Shown in pieces: positions 1 through 8,748 of a DNA stretch of 64,000 nucleotides. This stretch comes from Ceratodon purpureus (Eukaryota; Streptophyta; Bryopsida; Pseudoditrichales; Ditrichaceae): assembly GCA_014871385.1 (NCBI GenBank), contig CM026422.1:21008177-21072176 (forward strand). Reading direction: 5' to 3'. Each line of letters begins with the position of its first letter. Positions within the stretch are counted from its first letter, which is position 1. The position numbers and the translations under genes were made by a program. The notes below the pieces were generated by a model. That model ran no database searches. It was given only the letters and a program-made list of their open reading frames with translations, and was not told the origin of the DNA.

Positions 1-175
1 CACACGCAATATTAACATTGCCATTGTCTACTCAAGGTGCTTCGTCGCAACCACCTCTACTCTACCTAAACTGGAATCGAACCTCAACAACCTGCAAGAA
101 TTAGGCATAAACAAAGACAACTCTGGCGAGCGCCGCCCTCGAACGATGTTGAAATGATGAGCAGACAAAAGCAAG

Positions 176-255
176 TTAACCCTTAAACGTACAGGTGAAC
201 CCTTCGGGTCACCTTTTTAGTGTATTTTCCACACTGCTGGACGTTTAAGGGTTAA
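176..255. repeat. 80-bp inverted repeat with nested hairpin
   Basis: A perfect 15-bp inverted repeat (arms 176-190 and 241-255, TTAACCCTTAAACGT and its complement) encloses a second hairpin at 193-214. The inner hairpin has stem AGGTGA/TCACCT, then CCC/GGG around a TTC loop, followed by a T run. It could be a tiny foldback element or a structured transcript. No target duplication was identified. Confidence 0.7.
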
Positions 256-2700
256 ATTGATTGGCGGACTAAAAGTGGAAGAGAAGGTTGCGCGAAGTGT
301 TCATGATAGATCATGAAATTGCAAAAGACAAGTGACAGTGTGGAGCTATGATGGTGACTAGGCGGGCATCATGGGCGACGTGACAAGCGACATGACTCGG
401 TTCCTTCAATCGTGAGTGGCTCTTAGGGTCCCTAAAACCGTGGAATCTGAGAACGTCAAGTTTGCCATCATCAAAACAAGGTAAGTTACTAGCAAAAAAT
501 TGCCAATTTTTTTTTGCTTGTGCCGTGGCTTGCATGGTTTTTTTGACCATTGATTTTTATGCAACTAAATTAGTTACATTCGATTCAAAAAAAATAAAAC
601 TTCCCCAAAAAGCACCTACTTGTGGTATTATAGAAGGAGACAACACACTGGTTGGGCAGTCTCTGCAAAAGAAGATTGAAAAGATGAAGACTTGCTAGGT
701 TGATTTCTAATGCATGGCCTGATATGTCTGGCTGTCTCAATCTCCATGTTCATTAAAACTACACATTGCAATGCAACTCTCATACTCTGGGCACAACTGC
801 ATATTGTGTAGTCCAGCCCTGATTGATATCCAAGGATGTCTAATTTAAATTTCAGACATAATTAACTCATTTCTTTTATAAAAACCACTCACAAAATCCT
901 AATTTATGTGAGTAGGACAGTATTACCTTTTACCATCTAAAGTGTGTGAGAGAAACTACGATATTCCATGCCATAATGCAATGTTTCCAGCCCAAGAAAT
1001 GACACGTGCAATTACCCTTTACTTAACCAAAATGGAGTCCATATGCTCACCTAGGGTTACTCACCCACTGACTAAACATCAATTCTGAATTTACTGCCTC
1101 CATGTAGAAGCCAGCCCTTAATTCCCAGAAGGCCTGATAGAGAGATCACCCCTTAATTACCCATTTAAAATACACCCCTTTTGGTTGATTAACCGTGATT
1201 GAAGAAGTTATGACTCATGATGTGCAGCCCCAAATCTCAAACACCCATTTATGAAACCCCTCAATTATCACCCCCCTCCTACAATTGAATGACCCAACCC
1301 CCTTTCAATGTTCCCATTCCATGGTTAAAGCAACCCCTCCCTTAAATGAAAAGATACCCTTTTTTTGGGGAACCCCCCACCCCATTAATAAAATTTCAAA
1401 TACCTCCCCACACCCCCCCTTCCTAGGATCAAAAACCCCTCACCCCCACTGAACCGCACTAGTTGGAAGTTATGGAACTCACCTCGGGCCCACCACATCC
1501 CCCTCCGTGACCATGACCCACCTGAAAGAGAATTGTCCCACAAGTCACTAATTATGACCCCCCTCCATTAATACCATTCCGCGTTCGCCGTCCTCCCCCC
1601 CATCAATCCCCCCATAACATAAATCACCAAAAAACGTAGATTCTCATCACAAAACTCTACACTACACTTAGATCTTGAAAACTTACTCCTTAATTTAGAC
1701 TCACATCACACAGATCCACAAAAATGTACACTCTCAGCTCATGAAAATCAAAACGCATAGATTCACGTGAACAGCGACATCCAAACCCCCAAAACCATCA
1801 CCACCTTCCATAACTAAACAGTCTAATCAACTCATATCTACGAAAGACGTAGATTTACAATCACAGCGACGGTAACGGCTTTCCCCACACACCACCTTAA
1901 TTTAAACGGCCCCCTCCCCCGCCGCGTTTCGTCCACCCCCGTCCACAAATCGTCCATCCGTCGTCAATCCACGTCCCCAGTTCCCAAACGTCCCCAAACG
2001 TCCCCAATCGTTCCCATCGACCACAGTGCCGTTTGGCGAGTGCCCTAGGGAGTTCCCATGTAGGGTACGAGTTCTCAAGTGGGGAACATAGAGTTCCCAG
2101 GTGGTTCCCATGGGGCGTCGTCTCGCTCCTTGAATCAAGGGGTATGCGCAGGGAGCTATTGTGGAGGGGAGAGCAGAGGGCTGTGTTTTCGGAGCCATCG
2201 ACATGGGCTATGGCGTTCCGGGAGCTCGGATGTGAAGGACCGGGGTGTCTGGGCTAGGCCGACGGGGTTGGGGTGGTGCGGGGATCTGGATGCTGGCGGG
2301 CGGGGTCTGGGTGTGGGGCTCCGGCTGGGATGCGGAGGAATGAGTGAGAATGCGTGACGCTACTGGAGGCTCGGAGCGTCAGCCGGCGTGCGGGGGTGTC
2401 TCTGCAGCTCGCGGGAGGGCGGTCTTCTGTTTTCCTACTCGTCCGCCTCCTGTGTTTTTCACCGGTGAGTTGACGCAGGGTTTCGTTTCGGTTTTTTTTT
2501 TTTCCGTTTGTCGGTTCTACTGGAGTGGTGTATCACTGTTGGAGTTGACCGTTGAGTAGTGGTGTCGGTTGTTTCGTTTTTCGATGGCGATGGAGGTTCG
2601 GGTTCTCTCTGCGAGTGTGAAATGTTGCCCTAGCTTAGTGCAATTGTCGTGCTCGGGTTTAGTCAGTGGTGGTAGTGGTAGTGGTTTTTAAGCTACTAGT
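256..2700. other. non-coding DNA, then GC-rich upstream region of the lectin kinase
   Basis: No gene recognised. From about 1200 to 1640 the plus strand is rich in short C runs within AT-rich DNA. From about 1900 to 2500 the base composition turns GC-rich. That stretch probably holds the promoter and start of the 5' leader of the kinase gene that follows. The short open frames here show no domain or codon pattern that I recognise. Confidence 0.5.
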
Positions 2701-2758
2701 GGTGAGGGTGGAGGTGGTGGTGGTGGTGGTGGAGGTGGAGGTTGGGGGGAGGGGGGGG
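2701..2758 (+). repeat. GGT/GGA-rich simple repeat in the leader region
   Basis: Imperfect (GGT)n/(GGA)n purine-rich tract ending in a G run, just upstream of the lectin kinase start codon. It is probably in the 5' leader. Confidence 0.75.
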
Positions 2759-2937
2759 TGTTTGAGCGTTTTGAGCTGATCCTGAGCTGTTTGCGAGTGT
2801 TGGCATGCATTGTCGATATGAGGTGGAAATAATTTGGCTCTGTTGCAATTGTGGCAGTGGTTGAGAGAATTTGCAGGGGGCGTTTGTGACGTGTGGAATG
2901 TTAATGCTACATCTGTTGTCTGGCAAGTAGGTAGGGC

Positions 2938-5377
2938 ATGAAGGCATGCCTGTCAGGCACAGGACGAGTACAGTACCTGCTGCTGCTGGCGTGCTGCCTT
3001 TTTTCCCTGGTTCCGCTTTCGCATTGCGGTGAGTGCTCGCGTGTTGCGGGTTCCGGGAGTGGTTGTACTTGTTTGGTGTTTAAGGTAGCTGGTTTTGTGG
3101 TTTAGTGTAGTCAGAATTTTTCTTGTATGTTTTGGTGACGTCTCTACCGACATTTTTAGATGTGCTTTTTTTTCCCGAGGGAAAGTGTTTTATGTGTTGT
3201 TATTTGTCTCTGCCTCTCGTGCTGTTGTTACTGGCTTGCTGAGTAAGTTTTTGTGTGTACTGTTTTGCAGAAACTTGCCCACCTGGATGGCAGAAAGGAT
3301 ACAATGACACTGTCTGCCTTACTCTTGTGACGAATTCCAGTGTCTGGTCTGATTCAGAAAATGCTTGCAAAGCTCAAGGGGGACAGCTGGCATCGTTGAA
3401 CACGCTGGACGAGTTTTATTATGTCCAGGCGATCTGTGGTGCTGGGACTCTAGATGGCTGCTGGGTTGGTGGCCAGGAGGTAAGCTCCACTTCAAGCAAT
3501 ATATTAACAGCTGAGTGACGTGTATTTGTACGTGGGTGGGGCTGATTCCTTAAACGAGCTCCTTGTTGATCAGGCACTCGTATTGCATTTCCTAAGGCCA
3601 TATTTGTTCGTGTAGAAGCCCTAATTTTGCGATGATTGGTGTGGCAGCTTCTCCAGGCCCAAAATGGTGCCATTCAGTGGAAATGGAGCAACTGTGACAC
3701 TATCCACGACGTTGACCAGCCGTGGGTGCCCATACTTTCAAATGGGAGTTGCACAGCAACGGCCTGTCCCAATCCAGCAGCACCCCGGCTGTGTACAGTC
3801 GTCACAAGGGCAGGGGTTAAATGGGATTTATGCTCCTCCACTCATTCGTTTCTGTGTGCTATCGGACAAGGTCAGTCGAACACTATTGCTGCAAGCCGAT
3901 ATACCGTGTTATTTTCAGCAGCGCATTTCAATTTGCAATTTAATCTTGGTTTGGTTGAGAGTTTTCGGAATTAATACTCTTAGCTTGCCATTGCAGAGTC
4001 TGAATGTAAGGCTCCGAAGCCAACTCACAGAGAGTACACAATCATACTGATCTCAGTATGCACAATTCTTGCCTTCACCACCACAGCTATTGTGGCATTT
4101 CTTTTGGCGTACAGGCGAAGCAAAAGACGGCGGAGATCCCGTCGTCGGAAGCTTGCAGAGTTATCTAGTGCCAGCGGGCTATTGCAACCCGCATTTAGGT
4201 TGTACACAATCAGGGAGTTAGAGGTCATGACTGGGATTTTTTCAGAAGCAAATTTGCTAGGGAGTAGGCAGAAAGATATGGGGGGTACGTACAGGGGGAC
4301 TCTGCCAGATGGCACCTTGGTTGCCGTCAAGAAGCTGCAACGCACACCACTTCAGTCACAAAAGGAATTTGTGTATGACGTGCTGCGCATTGCACGGCTG
4401 AAACAGCCCAATTTGGTGGCAGTGAGAGGATGTGCTTACGAGAACCGTCAAGGGTACATTGTTTATGAGTTTCTTGCCAATGGATCGCTTGAACAATGGT
4501 TGCATACCAGGCCTGCAGGAGCTCAAGCGTTGGACTGGGACCAACGAGTGCGCATTGCTACAACTCTTGCCCAAGGCCTCTCGTAAGCTGCCCACTATAA
4601 ACTTTAAACTCATATTCTAGCCTTTTTTTTTAGTGTTGAAATTTTACATTGTTATTTATCGTGAAACTTTTTGGTTGTTTTCCATATTTTAGTTAATATG
4701 TTTGCATATGTGGTGCTGGCAGCTATCTACATGATACATTAAAGCCACAGGTAGTACACAAGGACGTCCGGGCCAGCAACGTCCTTCTGGACGAGCTTTT
4801 TGATGCACATATCCTGGGCGTGGGTTTGAGCAGGCTAGTCCTGCGAGAAGCAACTGTGGGTCACACCGTAATTGCCGGGACGTATGGCTACCTGGCTCCT
4901 GAGTTTGTGTACAGAAACGAGCTCACCACCAAGAGCGATGTGTACAGCTATGGGGTACTACTGTTGGAGCTCATCACCGGGCGCAAACCAACAGCAGATG
5001 GTGTGGAGCCTTCTGACTGGCAGAGCACGTTCGAGTGGGCAACCCCGCTGGTCCAAGCCCAACGATTTACTGAGCTTCTGGATCCCACTATCCAGACCAT
5101 TCCTGATGTTGCGCAGATTCAGTGTTGTGTGGACTTAGTGTATGCATGTACTCAGCATGTTCCTGCCAGTCGGCCTCGGATGTCTTACGTAGCTCATCAG
5201 TTGATGGAGCTGCGCCAGGGGTTGGTTCCGCGACCTTTGAGTCGCACGCAGACTCCTCCACCTCGACCACCGGCAGTAAGTAGGGCTGAGCACACGGGTG
5301 AGCTTATGAACTTGATCAGCAATCAGGGCGATAATACATCCTCTATTGAAATTGAAATTACAGAGGTCCCTTCCTAA
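2938..5377 (+). CDS. C-type lectin receptor-like protein kinase
   Basis: Five exons join in frame at 2938-3028, 3271-3479, 3648-3870, 3997-4582 and 4723-5377, all with GT-AG borders, giving about 587 residues. Exon 1 encodes a signal peptide (Leu-rich core LLLLACCLFSLV). Exons 2-3 form a C-type lectin domain (start ETCPPGWQKGY, WVGGQE, WKWSNC, Cys-rich end SFLCAIG). A membrane segment follows at about residues 187-212, then an Arg/Lys-rich stop-transfer stretch and a kinase domain. The VAVKK lysine is present, but the catalytic loop reads HKDVRASN, the DFG position reads GVG, and the Gly-rich loop is poor, so it may be a pseudokinase. GTYGYLAPEF and SDVYSYG are intact. The architecture and length fit the small plant family typified by Arabidopsis At1g52310 (from memory). 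It probably acts at the plasma membrane; the ligand is unknown. Confidence 0.9.
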
Positions 5378-5917
5378 ATTCGTATTGCCCTGTTGTACAT
5401 GGTCTACCCCATGGCTCCAACTGAGTACGTTGCTATGCTTTTGGAGTCGGCTTGAATTGATTGTGTAATGGACTAGGTAATGTGCAACCAGGCCCTGATT
5501 ATGAACGACGGGAGTCACTTATTATTTCAAAAACGAGGGGCTGCTTGCACATTCCTAGACATAATGTCAATGGGTGAATCTTGTCCAATCTTCTTGAATG
5601 ACGATCAATGGAGGGTTATGAAAGTAGAGTACCATAACTTTAAGCAGCCCAAGACTATGGAAAGTAATCTTATTCAATGCATCGGTGCCACCCCCACAGT
5701 ACTGAGCTGAAAGACCCGGATCCGGGATGAAATTACCCCCACAGTACTGAGCTGTATTGACTGTGGAATGTATTGACTGTGTGGAATGTATTGCTCTGGT
5801 TATGATGTCTGCAAAATCTTTGTCTAGGGCAGGTAGCTAATCCGTGGTTATCTTGTCCAGAAAGTGGATATTTGTTTCAAAGTTACATGTACTATCAGGA
5901 TTTGAATATCGGCAAAT
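5378..5917. other. 3' region of the lectin kinase with short direct repeats
   Basis: No gene recognised; presumably 3' UTR and intergenic DNA. A 19-bp sequence (CCCCCACAGTACTGAGCTG) occurs twice, at 5691-5709 and 5736-5754. Between the copies is the 12-bp palindrome CCCGGATCCGGG (5715-5726). A TATTGACTGTGGAATG-like unit is then repeated at about 5755-5795. Confidence 0.6.
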
Positions 5918-5922
5918 ATTTT

Positions 5923-6160
5923 TGTTAGAAAGGTTCTAGAAAGGTTCTAGAAGGGTGCGACCTCGGGAGCACCGACATGCAACTCCCGGGTGTCTTAAGC
6001 TAAAGTAGAGTACAACACTAAGTTAGTCATAGTTAATCCCTCAGTGTCATCACCTTGAGGGCTTTGGAGTTAACGTTCTTGAGGCAATAAATAAGATCAG
6101 CCTGAGGAAGGCTACACACTTTCCATCTTCATTTTCCCCTTTGCTCTGAGCTTTGTAACA
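5923..6160 (+). repeat. 5' LTR of the copia element
   Basis: 238 bp, beginning TGTTAG and ending TAACA, nearly identical to 11815-12052. Near its start are two TTCTAGAA palindromes (5934-5941 and 5945-5952) in a short tandem repeat resembling heat-shock elements. An AATAAA-like signal (CAATAAATAAG) lies near 6086. Confidence 0.95.
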
Positions 6161-6176
6161 CGTTATCAGCACGAGT
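6161..6176 (+). other. candidate primer-binding site
   Basis: The sequence right after the 5' LTR, CGTTATCAGCACGAG, resembles the TATCAG-containing primer sites of plant copia elements, which match initiator tRNA-Met. The match beyond TATCAG is partial. Confidence 0.55.
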
Positions 6177-6957
6177 TGCTCTTGATTTGTTTACTATTGC
6201 TCATTGTTTCTTACTTTTGCTCACTCCTTCTCACTATTGCTCTCATTTGGTCACTGTTCATTTGCTCTTGGTCACTTTTCATTTGGTCACTGTTGATTTG
6301 CTCTTGGTCACAGTTCATTTGCAGATTTGGTTAATTATTGGTCACAGTTCATCTCTGGTTTATTTCATTTCTGGTTTACCTGCTTTGGTTTTTCCAAAAG
6401 GTACTGGTTTGATTGCTCTCGGTTCATCTGCTCTGGTTTTACATAAAGTTCTAGAGCAGCCAGGAGGAGCTTCATGTGGAACAAGTGAACTCTGCCCTCC
6501 TTTGCGCGCAGTCGCGGGGATTCGGTCTCTGCACCCATTAGATGCAAGCTATCACAGTCACTGTCAATTGACTGATTCGTTTGCTTTCTGTTTATTTGTT
6601 TTGCATACCGGGTTGATCTGAATTTTGGGTTGAGTAATCAGAAGTGCACCTGCACCTGCACCTGAATTCAATCACATGATCATTCAGGCTCTCCTTGCAA
6701 TTGGAATGCTGCTGATGCTGATGCTTTTGCTTACTGAGTCTCTTTTTGTTTATTTGTTTCACTTACTGGGTATCAGTCAAATTTGATTTATTGTTTTCTA
6801 ATTGATTCTGCTCTGGTTGCTTCAAATTCTCAGTTTGATTTTGCTAACTGGGTTCTGGTTCTCAGTTTGGAGTTTTTCTTTATTTGTTTTCTGCTCTGGT
6901 CTAAGTTTGCAGTTTTTATTTTTATTTTTCCATTTATTTCTTCTCTAGAGTTTTTCA

Positions 6958-7046
6958 CCTTGGTTTTTCCATCAACCTTGGTTTTTCCATCAACCTTGGT
7001 TTTTCCATCAACCTTGGTTTTTCCATCAACCTTGGTTTTTCCATCA
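6958..7046 (+). repeat. 18-bp minisatellite in the copia leader
   Basis: Five head-to-tail copies of CCTTGGTTTTTCCATCAA, the last slightly changed, in the untranslated leader between LTR and gag. Looser repeats of a GGTCACTGTTCATTTG-like unit occur earlier, at about 6245-6345. It is open in several frames, which creates spurious repetitive peptides. Confidence 0.9.
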
Positions 7047-7345
7047 GTATCAAGTTGTAGGACTGCAAGCACGAGGACCGCCAGCAGACTACAAGACAGA
7101 CGACTTCAGCCACAACCGGGAGTGATCTATTTCCCGTCACTCAGATTTTATTTCTACTCTTGGTTTTTGAGTTTTTGTTACTAGGTGTTGATTTCTATAT
7201 CTTCCCTAGGTAACATCGGAACTCACTAACCGTGCAACCAAGGTTTCTGTCACACAGAAGTTGGAGCAGTTTGTGTAGCCGTGCCCCTCCTAGGAATTGA
7301 CAAGCTTCCGAGTGGGCCAGCTCTTGAGGAGCTCTTTCCTTCGTC

Positions 7346-8728
7346 ATGGCTAAGTCCGAAGCCAAGATCAAGACTCTCCTGTTCGATCCTTTGGCGGCTG
7401 ATGGTAGTAATTTTTTGGAATGGTCTAATGAAATGACTACCTTCCTATGTGCAGAGGAATTGGACGGAGCTTTGAACGCCCAGACAGCGGCTACGCTTCA
7501 AAGTTCTTGGAAGCATCAAGCTTTGATGATACTTCGCCGTCACATTGATGCCTCATTGCGATCACAGTACATTCAAGTCAACGATTCGACAGAGTTATGG
7601 AAGCAGTTGCAAACTCGTTTCCGACATGAGAAGACTCTCTTTTTGCCACAGGCACGCACTGATTGGTATAGGTTGCGTGTGATTGATTTTCCAAACTTGA
7701 AGGCTTATGATGCAGAGATGCACCGCATTGTTGCACAACTCCGTCTATGTGGCGACGTGATCACCGAGGAGCAACTTATTGAGAAGACACTCTCAACCTT
7801 TCCTCCTGCTAGTTCTGTTCTTGCTGAGCAATATGACAATATGAATTATAAGTGTCCTTCTGACCTCATGAGTAAGTTGTATCAAGCTGAGAAGAAGGCG
7901 TTGATTCGATTGAAGAATGCGGAGGAACGACCAGTCCGGGAGATTCATTCCACTCAGAAGCCATCAACTCCTGAACCGTCAATTGTTCCTACCAAGAAGG
8001 AGCCAGAACATGAGACTCACAGCACTGAAGCAGCCAAACGCCAACCCCGAAGTACAAGTGGTCGTGGCAGAGGGCGTGATGGTCGGTATTCCTCAAGAAG
8101 AGAAGACCACCGCTATAAATCTAACCAATGCTATCATAATGAGCGTCGAGACTATTCCAGGTACCACAACAACCATGAATATCATGAGCGCTATCAGAGT
8201 CAGTCTAGTCAGACCGCCAGAACCAGTCCCGCTAGAGATACGTGTCACCGATGTGGACGACAGGGTCATTTTGCTAGAGAATGTCGTACTCCCGAGTACT
8301 TTGTTGAAATGTACAGGGAGTTACAGAAATTGAAAGAGGAGAAGAGAGAAGTGCACACTCTCGATGCACCCTCTTTCAATGACATTTGCCCTGAAAACTA
8401 TATGGTCTATCAGTCTAGTTCACGGTCTGACACGGCACTTCTAGATAGCGCATCTACTCATTCTATTTTTCGAGATCCTCAGTTCTTTGAGGCCAATTGC
8501 TTGGAGGGACCCTGGCAAGAGTGCACTATTACTACCATTGCCGGAAGACGGAAACTTAAGTTCCGTGAGGGCCGGGCAACAATAGTATTGCCCGGGGGAT
8601 TCCCCCTCGAGTGTGAAAGAGCCATGTATGCTCCAGCCGCACCCCGTAGTCTGATCAGCTACCGGGATTTGCGTGCAAATGGGACCACGCCTTCACCCAC
8701 GGGGAACGCGATGATGAAAGGGCGCTAG
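7346..8728 (+). CDS. copia gag with protease region
   Basis: A 460-codon open stretch. The N-terminal part is a copia gag capsid-like region (FLEWSNEMTTFL near the start). A basic Arg/Ser/Tyr-rich linker follows, then a CCHC zinc knuckle (CHRCGRQGHFAREC, about residues 305-318) and a pepsin-type protease motif (LLDSASTHSIF, about residues 366-376). These parts bind element RNA and process the polyprotein in the virus-like particle. The start ATG sits about 1.2 kb inside the LTR after a long repetitive leader. The assignment rests on the zinc knuckle, the protease motif and the flanking pol region. Confidence 0.93.
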   Translation: MAKSEAKIKTLLFDPLAADGSNFLEWSNEMTTFLCAEELDGALNAQTAATLQSSWKHQALMILRRHIDASLRSQYIQVNDSTELWKQLQTRFRHEKTLFLPQARTDWYRLRVIDFPNLKAYDAEMHRIVAQLRLCGDVITEEQLIEKTLSTFPPASSVLAEQYDNMNYKCPSDLMSKLYQAEKKALIRLKNAEERPVREIHSTQKPSTPEPSIVPTKKEPEHETHSTEAAKRQPRSTSGRGRGRDGRYSSRREDHRYKSNQCYHNERRDYSRYHNNHEYHERYQSQSSQTARTSPARDTCHRCGRQGHFARECRTPEYFVEMYRELQKLKEEKREVHTLDAPSFNDICPENYMVYQSSSRSDTALLDSASTHSIFRDPQFFEANCLEGPWQECTITTIAGRRKLKFREGRATIVLPGGFPLECERAMYAPAAPRSLISYRDLRANGTTPSPTGNAMMKGR

Positions 8729-8748
8729 CACTGCGTAAAGGAGGACAA

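Noticed and set aside
6958-7046. Regular 18-bp repeats considered as a CRISPR-like array
   Set aside because: The units are contiguous without spacers and lie in a retrotransposon leader in plant DNA.
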